In this document: positions 20,527 through 29,475 of the stretch, one piece after another
How the letters are laid out: the number at the start of each line of letters is the position of its first letter
Numbering within the stretch: the first letter of the stretch is position 1
Origin: Isotricha intestinalis
Taxonomy: Eukaryota; Ciliophora; Litostomatea; Vestibuliferida; Isotrichidae
Assembly: GCA_023807065.1 (NCBI GenBank)
Contig: JAJJLU010003775.1
Coordinates: 1-31,953, forward strand
DNA: 31,953 nt
Direction: 5' to 3'
Program-made: the position numbers and the translations under genes
The notes under the pieces: model-generated
Seen by the model: the letters and a program-made list of their open reading frames with translations, nothing else
Databases searched by the model: none
What the model was told of the DNA's origin: nothing

Positions 20527-21519
20527 TTTATTGCTTCGATTTTATTTTTATAAAAAAATATTATTTTTAATATACATTTTTTTAAAAGAAAATTATCTAT
20601 TGAAATTGAAATTAACTAAGGTTATTATAAATTGTTAAATGATAATTGAATTTTTTAAATTTAATGGGTTAAATTAATTAACAGATATTCTATTTCAATG
20701 AAAATAGAAAATTTAACATGAAGATTAGCTACTAAGTTTTATAAATTAAAATTCAATTGCTTATGAAAAAAAATAACATTTAATTTTTGAAGATAATAAT
20801 GTTATTACAAATAAAAAACTATTTCTGAATATTAAAACCTACACAATTAAAGTTTTTCTTCAAAAAAAAATTTATTTTATTAATCTATTTAAATTAAAAA
20901 TTAATAAATGAAAATAATAATAAATTTGAATGTATATATATAAAAAGAGTTTCTGAAATTTTCATTTGAAGTGTTTTTGGTTATAAATTTCAAACAATTT
21001 TTTCTAACTCCCATTTTTCAACACAATTAAAAAATAAAATTCAATAAAGGAGTAGATGAAAATTATATACAAAATTCTATCTCTTGATGATGAATTAATT
21101 AATAGAATAATTTGGAATTTTCAATTAGAGAGAAAAATATAAAAAATAAGGAATCAAATGGATGATTTATTAATAACAATTTAAAAAAATATTAAGATAT
21201 ATATTTGAATTACCTTTATTTTTACAAAAAATGAATTTTGAATAGGAAAATAAATATATAAAAAATAAATAAAAGAGTGAAAAAAGGAATTCGAAAAACT
21301 TTAGATTATTATATATTATATTTTAAATATATATTAAATAATTTTTCAGTCTTCATATATTATTTAAGTGTAAGTAACAAAAAATTATATTTTAATTGAT
21401 AATTTTATTTAATATATAAAAATCTTTAACTTATTTAATAATTGGTTCATTAATATATATTTTTAATTATAAAAAGGTCTTTAATAATTTTTAAATAAAT
21501 CAATAGAAAAAAGGGAAAA
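20527..21519. promoter_or_regulatory. Divergent intergenic region of 1 kb
   Basis: It separates the divergent RING-H2 gene (minus) and RING/Cys-rich gene (plus), so the promoters of both lie here. Non-coding for most of its length. A 28-codon ATG frame at 21056-21142 reads like protein but is isolated. The second copy of the 35-nt repeat lies at 21370-21404. Confidence 0.4.
21370..21404 (+). repeat. 35-nt dispersed imperfect repeat, copy 2
   Basis: This segment matches 17279-17313 at 31 of 35 positions and likewise starts with GTAAGTA. It lies about 115 nt upstream of the start codon of the RING/Cys-rich gene. No acceptor at matching distance is obvious in this copy. Chance similarity in AT-rich DNA cannot be excluded. 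Confidence 0.3.
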
Positions 21520-22329
21520 ATGTATGTTCGTCTAGAAGCAATAAAATGTGTAATTCATGAGGGAATTTTATCAGAGCCAGTGACATGTGTTAAATGTTAT
21601 AATAATTTTTGTATGGATTGTGCAGAAAAAAGTAAAGAAAAAACAGGTGAATGCCCTTTATGCAAATCAAATCCTTTTATTTTTAGTAAAAATTATCAAT
21701 TGAAAAAATTATTATTTTCTTCAGAAGAGAAATGTATTCAATGTCCAAATTGTAATAATCTTTTTAATGAAAATGAATATTCTCAACATATATGTAATAA
21801 CTCATTAATAAAAAAAGATGTCTCGAGAATAGAAACAATAGACCAATCAATTATTATTCGAGATATAATTGGAATATATAATGATCCCAATGAACCCCAT
21901 AAATATTTAAATTTATTGAAAAAAGATATTAAAGGAGTTATAAATTTTGAAGATAAATATTCAAATATTAGAAAAACAATAGTAGTTCCTAAAGAATGTT
22001 ATTTATTTAAAAAAATGGATTTATATTATTGTTATAGAAAAACAAATATAAACTGTCCTTGTTGTGAAAGCAAAATATGTAAACCTGGAAATTGTTTTTG
22101 TAAAAGATGTATGATTATAAATAAAGAATATCATGGTTTAAAAAAACATTATTTAATTAATAAAGCTGGAAGAGCTGCCAAGTTGAAAAAAAATAAATTT
22201 ATATGTAATTGTGCTTTTATTAATAAAATAACTAAAAATGAATTGACTTTTAATAATAAATGTATATGTTCAGACCCAGTAAGTTGTAGTGCTTGTAATG
22301 ATTTGACTCAAATAAAGGATTACTATTAA
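21520..22329 (+). CDS. RING-type zinc-finger protein with unusual C-terminal Cys-rich module
   Basis: 269 residues. An N-terminal RING-like finger has ligands C10, H13, C23, C26, C31, C34, C45 and C48 (TRAF-like order, with Cys in place of the usual His at the fourth position and His at the second). A second small finger follows: C75, C78, H90, C92. The middle (100-165) has no metal ligands. The C-terminal third is a separate Cys-rich module: C179, C181, C182, C187, C192, C194, C197, then YHGLKKHYLINKAGRAA (204-220), then C229, C231, C248, C250, C256 and C259. I do not know a named domain for this; it resembles a module I associate with uncharacterised ciliate proteins. A ubiquitin-ligase role is plausible from the RING alone. 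The gene is 104 nt upstream of the zinc-finger/WD40 gene on the same strand. Confidence 0.85.
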   Translation: MYVRLEAIKCVIHEGILSEPVTCVKCYNNFCMDCAEKSKEKTGECPLCKSNPFIFSKNYQLKKLLFSSEEKCIQCPNCNNLFNENEYSQHICNNSLIKKDVSRIETIDQSIIIRDIIGIYNDPNEPHKYLNLLKKDIKGVINFEDKYSNIRKTIVVPKECYLFKKMDLYYCYRKTNINCPCCESKICKPGNCFCKRCMIINKEYHGLKKHYLINKAGRAAKLKKNKFICNCAFINKITKNELTFNNKCICSDPVSCSACNDLTQIKDYY

Positions 22330-22433
22330 ATTCTTATGTTATATCATTATTATAAATAATTAAGCATTTTTTCTTTCTTAAAATCTTTTATTTATTTAAT
22401 AAATAATACAATTGAAAAAATATAATTAAAAAT

Positions 22434-24134
22434 ATGATTCCAGCAAATCCAATTTATTCATTTGATAATTCTGAATTTCCTTTTTTACATAATTTTACCT
22501 TAAATCAAGAACAAGATGAAATTGATAATAATATTATATCTCCTAATTTAAAAAGTAAAAAAAAGAAACAAAATAAAATTCTAAATTTAGCAAAAGAAAT
22601 GATGAAAAAAGAAATATATAATAATAATTTTGTTAAAAAAATTAACAAAAATTTACTAAGTTCTCATAAAATTTATTTTTGTGAAGAATGTTCTTTAACT
22701 CCTTTTTTATCTTTGAAATACGAAAGAAATGAAAAAAATAATTTTTATAATGTATTTATAAATTATTCTTGTGATAATAATCATGAAAATAAAGTTGAAA
22801 TAACCCAATTTTTTCATAATAGTGTTAAAAATAAAATAAGTAAAGATAAAAACCCAGAATTTGAACTATCAAAATATAATAAGATAAAACAAAAAATAGA
22901 ATCTTTTTCATACAACATCAAATTAATTAAAGAAATTGGAAATTTTTTAGAAAAAAGAGTAAAAGAATTAAATGAATTAATTAAATTATATGAACAACTA
23001 AATAATTTAGAATTCGATTTTACTAACTTATTATTAGATTGTTATAAAAATGAAAATATAGATGAAAGAATTAATGATAATATTATACAATTGTTAAATT
23101 TCAATGAAAATATTTTAGAATTAGAAGATTTAGAAGAAATGGAGTTAATTGAGCATTTATTTTTATATTTGAATTCCAAAAACAATTTTTTCTTAAAAGA
23201 AAATGAACTATATTCCCCAAAAAAATCATCAACTTCGACTAAATTTAGTAGTGATTCATTTATTAAAGAAGTAAAAAATTTAGAAAAATATAAAATAGCT
23301 CTACATATAAAAGAAAACATAAAAAAAATTCTCTTTTTAAATGAAGAAACAATAATTATGATTAATAAATCAATCAATTTTTTTGATATAATTGAAAATA
23401 AATTAATCTTTAAAATAGAAGAAAAAAAAGAAATAAATGACCTAATAAAATTAAAGGATAATTTAATTTTATTGAGTATAAATGATATAATGAAGATATA
23501 TAATATAAATTTAACTTTATGTTCCTATCAATTAAAATATAAAATAAAATCTCATAAATCTACGGTTAATAAATTAATAATATTGAAAAATGGGTTTATT
23601 TCTTGTTCAGAAGATAGTTATTATAAAATTTTTCAATTTGAAGATGATAATTATAAGGAAAAAAAAAGTGTTAAAGCACATAATAAAGGTATTACTTCCA
23701 TTTTATTAAATGATTCTCACATCATTACCGCATCTTATGGTGATAAAAATATTAAATCATTTAATGGAAATATCATAAAAATATTAAATATTACTTGTAA
23801 TAATTGTAAAGATTGTTTATTCAATGCTCACACAAATTTAATTCTTTTATTTGGAGTTGATAAATTATACTTAATTAATTTAGATAAATTTATAGTTCAA
23901 AGAACTATTCATGACTTTGAATACACATACATGAATTTTTATGAAAATTCTATCATAGTTGGTGATACTTTAGGATATCTCATTCAATTTTTTTTTAAAG
24001 AAAATGAAGATTTTATGATTGAAAAAAATATGTTAAAAATTCATGAAAATAAAATAAATTACATAATTCAATTTAATGATTACATAATTTCTTCTTCAAT
24101 AGATGGTAATATTCAAATATTATTTTTTCAATAA
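22434..24134 (+). CDS. Zinc-finger plus WD40-propeller protein
   Basis: 566 residues. After a disordered N-terminus (1-75) comes one Cys/His finger (C83, C86, C113, H117) with LTPFLSLKY between the pairs, the same layout as in the proteins at 11089 and 29476. A helical segment spans about 130-270. Residues about 280-566 form a beta-propeller in which several WD40-type blades can be read: IKSHKSTVNKLIIL...FISCSEDSYYKIF, VKAHNKGITSILL...IITASYGDKNIKSF, and LKIHENKINYII...IISSSIDGNIQILF. No B-box is present between finger and propeller, unlike the paralogue at 29476. WD40 propellers are protein-interaction platforms; no catalytic motif is visible. Function unknown. It converges on the RING-TRAF gene with only 73 nt between the two stop codons. 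Confidence 0.88.
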   Translation: MIPANPIYSFDNSEFPFLHNFTLNQEQDEIDNNIISPNLKSKKKKQNKILNLAKEMMKKEIYNNNFVKKINKNLLSSHKIYFCEECSLTPFLSLKYERNEKNNFYNVFINYSCDNNHENKVEITQFFHNSVKNKISKDKNPEFELSKYNKIKQKIESFSYNIKLIKEIGNFLEKRVKELNELIKLYEQLNNLEFDFTNLLLDCYKNENIDERINDNIIQLLNFNENILELEDLEEMELIEHLFLYLNSKNNFFLKENELYSPKKSSTSTKFSSDSFIKEVKNLEKYKIALHIKENIKKILFLNEETIIMINKSINFFDIIENKLIFKIEEKKEINDLIKLKDNLILLSINDIMKIYNINLTLCSYQLKYKIKSHKSTVNKLIILKNGFISCSEDSYYKIFQFEDDNYKEKKSVKAHNKGITSILLNDSHIITASYGDKNIKSFNGNIIKILNITCNNCKDCLFNAHTNLILLFGVDKLYLINLDKFIVQRTIHDFEYTYMNFYENSIIVGDTLGYLIQFFFKENEDFMIEKNMLKIHENKINYIIQFNDYIISSSIDGNIQILFFQ

Positions 24135-24207
24135 ATAAATTAAAAAATGTTAAATTTTTGACTAATTAAATTTATAAAATATTCAAAATAAGCTTATAAT
24201 AATGATT

Positions 24208-24717
24208 TTAAATATCAACACTATTAACTGTGTTTTTACTTTTAACATTTTCTTGTTCCTTATTAGAAATTTTTTCCATAATTTCTAATTTTTCAAAAAT
24301 AGGAAATAAAGAAGAAAAATTTTCGCTGATAATTGCTAAAATATCTCCATGAACTTCAACTAAATGTTTTAAAGAATCATTTTTTTTTCCTTCAAAAGTA
24401 CATTTATCAATTCTGCATTTAAATTGTGATTCATCACATTCATATTTGTGTTCTTTTATTTTATCGAGTTTAATATTTTTATTGCATCCATAAGGACATT
24501 TTTTTTCTAATTGAGTTAATAAATATATTGCAAAAACATTTTTTCTAAATTTAAATTTTTTATTTCTGCAAATTGGACATTGATATGTTCCACATTCTTT
24601 CATACATTTTTGACAAAATAAATTTCCACAACATGTTGTTTCCCAAGGTTGTTTTACTATATTTAAACATATTGGACATTTTAAATTTTGTTCAAGTATT
24701 TCTTGTTCAATTTCCAT
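24208..24717 (-). CDS. RING-TRAF zinc-finger protein (putative E3 ligase)
   Basis: 169 residues. An N-terminal RING has ligands C14, C17, C29 or C30, C35, C38, C47 and C50 (CPICLNIVKQPWETTCCGNLFC, with CPIC at the end), typical of the TRAF/NOSIP-like type in which the order is all Cys. Two TRAF-type or C2H2-like fingers follow: C74, C78, H90, C94, then C101, C106, H118, H123. The C-terminus (about 125-155) is a short amphipathic helix, perhaps for oligomerisation. No MATH domain is present, so this is a RING plus TRAF-finger protein rather than a full TRAF. Such proteins act as ubiquitin ligases or adaptors; target unknown. It shares a 126-nt divergent promoter region with the coiled-coil gene to its right. 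Confidence 0.9.
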   Translation of the reverse strand: MEIEQEILEQNLKCPICLNIVKQPWETTCCGNLFCQKCMKECGTYQCPICRNKKFKFRKNVFAIYLLTQLEKKCPYGCNKNIKLDKIKEHKYECDESQFKCRIDKCTFEGKKNDSLKHLVEVHGDILAIISENFSSLFPIFEKLEIMEKISNKEQENVKSKNTVNSVDI

Positions 24718-24843
24718 TTAATTTTTTATTTTATTTATTTAAATTATTATATGTATGTTATTTTATGCTATATTTTATATTTTTATTATTATTTATTATA
24801 ATGAAAAATATTTATATATTTTTTCTTTTTTTTAATTCTTAAT
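24718..24843. promoter_or_regulatory. Short divergent promoter region
   Basis: Only 126 nt separate the start codons of the RING-TRAF gene (minus) and the coiled-coil gene (plus), so both promoters and both 5' UTRs must fit here. The segment is almost all A and T; no element can be singled out. Confidence 0.4.
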
Positions 24844-26778
24844 ATGAAGACCGAAACTGATTTTAGAATTGAAACTCCCAGAAGAACTTTTTCAAATTTT
24901 CCAACTGAAGTAAGTGATTATAGGATTAATGCTTCTCAATTAATAAAAGAAAATGATTCAATTAAAAAAGTTTATAAAGAAAGTTCAAGGAATTTCAAAC
25001 AATATTTAAGAAATTTCCATTATAATTCTTTTAATGAAAAACCAAGATTATATTCAACTAGATCAAGAAACTATGAATATAAGGGAAATAATAGCATTTA
25101 TAATAATAATATTTTTAGTAAATCAATTTCAATTAATAATTATAGAAATTCAAGTGCGTTTGTTAGTAAAAGAAATTATAATACTCCTAAATCTTTAATA
25201 TTAAAAAATGAATTAAAAAATAATAACACAAAAAATAATAATATAACAAATGATGCAAATCAAATTTTTAATTATAATTTTATCAATAATTTAAACAATA
25301 ATTTACAAACAATTTCTTATTCAAATAAATTAAATGAAATTTTCATCCCTACATTATTAAAAATTTCAGGAGAAAAACAATTATTTAAAGATAAATATGG
25401 AAGAATTCGAAGATTTGAAGATAGAGTTAAAGAGTTAAGACATCAAAAATATATAAAATATATTTTAGGAAATCAACTTTATTTTAAACAAGCAGAAGGT
25501 TCAGTTACTCCTCAATTAACCGAGATAACAAATTTTGGAAAAGGAGTAACTCGAAAATTATTCAATAGTTATCTTTCAACTTTTAAAAATTATTCAAAAA
25601 AATTAAATTTAACATTAGATAGAGAAACTGATATCAATGAAAATGAAATATTAATTGAAAATAGATTAAGAAATGAAATAGTAAGATTAAAAAATAAAAA
25701 AGAGAAAATGTTAAAAATCATTTCTGAGTTAATGGAAATGAAAAAATTTTTATTATGTGTTAAAAATAAAACAAATAATATTGATAAATTTTGTATAGAA
25801 GATAAAAAAAAAATTTTATATGATATAGAAAGGAAACAATTAATAGAAAATGATTATACAGTTAAAAAATATCAAATTATGAAACAATCAGATTCAAAAA
25901 TAGCTAGACAAACTTTTGTTTCTCCAAGAAAAAGTGGAATAATTTCTAACATTAATTTAAATAATGGACAATCTCGAAGAAAATCAACAAATAATTTTAT
26001 ATTTATTCAAGAATTCTCAGTTTCAGTGAATGCACCAATATTTAAAGATATTTATGATTTTAATAATCACTTTATAACTTTCAATGATAATATTAAAATA
26101 TTACTTAAAAATTATAATAAATGTTTATTTGAGATTGAAACATTAAAAACAGAATTAAGAGAAATGAATGAAGAAAAAGAAAAACAGTATTTGAGTAAAA
26201 ATAAAAAATATAATAATGAATTTAAAATGAGATTGGAAAAAAGAAATATTGAAAAAAATAGATATGATAATTTAATAATCACTAAAAAAAATATATTAAA
26301 ATCTAAAAATCAAAATATAGAAAATTATTTTGAAATTTATCAAGAAAAAATTAATAAAATTTGTAATTTCATTGATGAAAATTATAAAAAATATGAGACT
26401 ACAATAATTTATAAATTTGAAGATATTAGAGATCCATTAATAGATAAATTATACTTTATTGAAAAAAATTTTACAGAACTTCTTCTTAATATTAATAAAG
26501 TAAAAAAAGAAGAACCTGAAAAATACAGAGAAACAATTAAAAATATACTTAATAGAACTAAACAAGAATTATTCTCAAAAAATAAAAATGAACAAAATGA
26601 AGAAATAAGAAAAAAATATGAAAAAATTCAAAAGAGATTTAATAAAACTTATTATCTTCCTTTGAAAAAAGTTAAAGAAAAGTATCCTTTTCATGGTAAA
26701 AAAATTAAAAATAAAAACAATCCAAAAAAAACAAATAGTACAGTGAATGATATGGAATTTGATTTTTTCCAAATTTAA
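24844..26778 (+). CDS. Coiled-coil protein, possibly ciliary or cytoskeletal
   Basis: 644 residues. Residues 1-160 are basic and Asn/Ser-rich with no domain. A structured segment near 170-250 includes FKDKYGRIRRFEDRVKELR. A first coiled coil lies at about 270-315 (NEIVRLKNKKEKMLKIISEL, then MEMKKFL). A second region begins with IFKDIYDFNNHFITFNDNI (about 397-420) and continues as a long coiled coil to about 620. The C-terminus is Lys-rich. The pairing of a short coil with an 'x-F-x-x-x-x-N-x-x-LL' segment leading into a long coil is reminiscent of cilia-associated proteins of the CFAP100/CCDC38 group, but the resemblance is weak and may reflect coiled-coil character only. No enzymatic motif, membrane segment or signal peptide is present. 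Confidence 0.82.
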   Translation: MKTETDFRIETPRRTFSNFPTEVSDYRINASQLIKENDSIKKVYKESSRNFKQYLRNFHYNSFNEKPRLYSTRSRNYEYKGNNSIYNNNIFSKSISINNYRNSSAFVSKRNYNTPKSLILKNELKNNNTKNNNITNDANQIFNYNFINNLNNNLQTISYSNKLNEIFIPTLLKISGEKQLFKDKYGRIRRFEDRVKELRHQKYIKYILGNQLYFKQAEGSVTPQLTEITNFGKGVTRKLFNSYLSTFKNYSKKLNLTLDRETDINENEILIENRLRNEIVRLKNKKEKMLKIISELMEMKKFLLCVKNKTNNIDKFCIEDKKKILYDIERKQLIENDYTVKKYQIMKQSDSKIARQTFVSPRKSGIISNINLNNGQSRRKSTNNFIFIQEFSVSVNAPIFKDIYDFNNHFITFNDNIKILLKNYNKCLFEIETLKTELREMNEEKEKQYLSKNKKYNNEFKMRLEKRNIEKNRYDNLIITKKNILKSKNQNIENYFEIYQEKINKICNFIDENYKKYETTIIYKFEDIRDPLIDKLYFIEKNFTELLLNINKVKKEEPEKYRETIKNILNRTKQELFSKNKNEQNEEIRKKYEKIQKRFNKTYYLPLKKVKEKYPFHGKKIKNKNNPKKTNSTVNDMEFDFFQI

Positions 26779-28009
26779 TGTTTGTAAAAAAATAAAATAC
26801 AGAAATTTATTCATTTTCTTCATTTTATAATAATTAATTAAATAATAAATTAAAAATATAAAATAATACATTAAAAGGGTTTAATTATGGAATTTTCATA
26901 AACTAAAAAAGATTAAAGATTTACAGTAAATAATGAATTAATTCAATTAAGAATAATTCTCATTTCTGAAATTCTTGTCTAATTTTTATTTTTTACAAAA
27001 TAATTTTAATTTCATTGAATTTTTTTTAAAATTCTTTTTATATCATTTTTAATTAATAATATTGTTTAAGTAAATCTTTATTTACAGTATTATATTTTAT
27101 CCTAAGATAATTTAAATATGAAAATAAAAATAATAATATTTATAGAAAAATATATCTAAGTGTGTTGTCATTTATACTAACATTTTGGGATAATCTTTAT
27201 AAATGTATATTTGTTTATATTTATTATACAAAAATATGAACTCCTTTTTGACGATTAATCATTATAAATATAATATTAAATCAAATAAAAATATTAATTT
27301 TTAATTAATATTAAAGATATATAAAAATAGAAGAAAAAAAGCAATAATAACATCAGTAAAAATTTTAATGTTAATCAAATAATATTGTTTTATTATTTTT
27401 TATATCATCCTAAAGGAAGTTGTAATGACATTAGAATCATATATAAAATGGTGTCTATTTTTTATTATAAGGTGACCCCTCTCTTTTATGGGAATTATTT
27501 TATAGAAATAAAACATTATAAGACCCAATATCCTAAAATTGTTTAGTGGAATTTCTTTTAAAATTAATATTTGTAAAATTATCTTTTAATCTTTTAAATT
27601 CTCATCTTTACTATGAACATTAATCTAAACAATGATTTTTAATAAATTCCATAAATGTATCAAAATTAAGAATATTCTAATAATACATTACTTTATTCAT
27701 CGTATGAAAATATGAATTATTTTAGATTTAAAATGCATAATTTCATTTACTACTTTAGATATTTTTGCTTTTATTAATAAAGTATAATTCTTTCATTAAA
27801 GAAATTACAAAATCTCTTATCAAAAAAAATAATAAATATTATATGATTTTATTGTTTTTTGAAAAATAATTCAAATTCTTCTAATTAAAAAAATTATATA
27901 ATATTAAAATTTTATAATTATAATCCCTTTAAAATATAATCTACACAAAAATCCAAAAAAAGATTATTTTTATTTTAATATTTTTTAAATAATAAAACTT
28001 ATAAAAAAA
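26779..28009. other. AT-rich spacer of 1.2 kb
   Basis: Between two plus-strand genes. Mostly A/T-rich without reading frames. A patch of slightly higher GC at about 27410-27560 (it contains GGTGACCCCTCTC) carries a minus-strand open stretch of about 60 codons with no start that reads only partly like protein; I regard it as undetermined. No tRNA, snRNA or repeat array is recognised. Confidence 0.45.
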
Positions 28010-29365
28010 ATGCTTTATAACAGTCGTGTCCTAAAAGAAATATTCAGAGACAAAATATCAGAAGTAAAAATGAAAAATTAATATATTAAAAAATAGGAAA
28101 ACAAAATAAGAGAAAGGAGAAATTCCTTAGTATTATCATATAAAGAAGAATTTCCAGAAAAAGAAAAAGTATCTTCAAATTCTTTATCAATGTCAATGGA
28201 TATTGAAAGTGAATCAAAAGAAGAAAGTGAAAGTAAAGATGAAAAAAAAGAAGAAAAAGAAGAAAAAGAAGAAAAAAAAAAAATGAAAATTCCAAAATTA
28301 AAATTAGAACCTTTAGAACCAGTAACTCCAATTAAAATTAGAAGATTTTCTCAACCTTTAATAAAACCAAGTTTCACTCAACCCAATAAAAATTTTGTAA
28401 ATCCAGTGAGTAAATATTCAAATATAAACACAAATAAAATTAATAAAGTAAATACTGCAACTTCAAATAGACCAGTTTCAAGTTTTAAAAAAAATTTAAA
28501 TAAAAGCTATTTAGACACAATAATTTGTGAATCTAAAGTTTTAATGTCAATTATAAATGAAGCTAAAAAAAAGGTATATAATAAACCAATATCAATATTT
28601 GATAAAGCAAAAAAGAATTATAAGAATCATCAAAGATTAAAAAGTGCAAGAGAGCATTTAAGATTAAATTCAAATCCATTAAAAAATAAAAGAGTAAGAT
28701 TTTGTTCTATGACTTATAGTGAGAATGAATTACATTTATTTGAAAATATAAATTTAAATTCAAGTACAAGAAATAAAAGAAATTCTATTGTTTTTTTTGC
28801 TCCTAATTCTTTTAAAAATGATAGTTCTAGAAAAATTTCTATGAATTCTAATATATTAAACACTAATAACACTAATTCTAGTAAAAGCAAAGACAATTTA
28901 AATATTATTCATGAAAAATATGATGAGAAACATGAAGATTTAAGTGATAAAAATAGTGATTCTGATAATGAAAAAAAAATATCAATTGATATTTTTAAAA
29001 ATGAAAATATGACTCAAACTAATTTTATTAAAAAAACTAATAAAAACAAAATTGATAAATTAAGTATTGAATTTAGTAAAGCTCATAATGATAAATTACT
29101 TTCTTTTTGTGGAATGAAAAATTATGATAATAATATTTATAGAAATAATATTAAGACAGAAGTAAAAAAAAATAATGAAAAATCAAGTAAATATAATTTA
29201 AGATATGCTCCACAAAATAAAAAACAAAAAAGATATAGAATTGATATAGAAGACAGCGAAGAAGCAAAAAAGAAAACTAAAAAATTTTTAAAAAATATTG
29301 TAGAATTAAAAACTTTTATTTCATTTTGTAATACTCAACCAAATTCTTTGAGACAAGATTATTAA
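28010..29365 (+). CDS. Hypothetical Lys/Glu/Asn-rich protein, two exons
   Basis: Spliced as 28010-28063 plus 28097-29365, it encodes 440 residues. The first exon gives an 18-residue N-terminus (MLYNSRVLKEIFRDKISE). The second continues ENKIRERRNSLVLSYKEEFP before reaching the first ATG of the long frame (28190), so that ATG is internal. A strongly charged stretch (ESESKEESESKDEKKEEKEE, about 55-80) is followed by Asn/Lys/Ser-rich sequence with Pro-containing segments (LKLEPLEPVTPIKIRRFSQP), and a better-ordered C-terminus (about 395-440, EEAKKKTKKFLKNIVELKTF, then ISFCNTQPNS). Largely disordered, with no recognised domain, and role unknown. Convergent with the zinc-finger/propeller gene, 110 nt between stops. 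Confidence 0.8.
28064..28096 (+). other. 33-nt GT-AG spliceosomal intron
   Basis: It begins GTAAAAAT and ends AAAAAATAG, is phase 0, and contains in-frame stops (terminal TAG at 28094-28096). Removing it joins an 18-codon exon starting at ATG 28010 to the frame at 28097 without a shift. It shares ATATTAAAAAATA near the 3' end with the GWD intron. Confidence 0.75.
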
Positions 29366-29475
29366 ATTTTATTATTTTACTTAGATTAAAGGTAATTAAT
29401 TTATTTAGCTTATTTATAATATTCTTTAATTCATAATTTAAAATTTAATATATTTATTTATTAAAAATTAGAATT

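Noticed and set aside
26887..27018. Reading the spacer with TAA as Gln gives a protein-like string from ATG 26887; similar at 21056 and 31867
   Set aside because: The confident genes lack in-frame TAA over thousands of codons and end in TAA. The number of TAA codons in these stretches is about what random AT-rich sequence gives, so a reassigned code is not supported.
27410..27560. GC-richer patch with a minus-strand open stretch of about 60 codons
   Set aside because: There is no start codon, it is flanked by stops, it is only partly protein-like, and there is no recognisable family. It is left as undetermined spacer.
28190..29365. ATG at 28190 as the start of the 28010-29365 gene
   Set aside because: The same frame is open back to 28097, and a GT-AG intron joins it in phase to an 18-codon exon with a good ATG.
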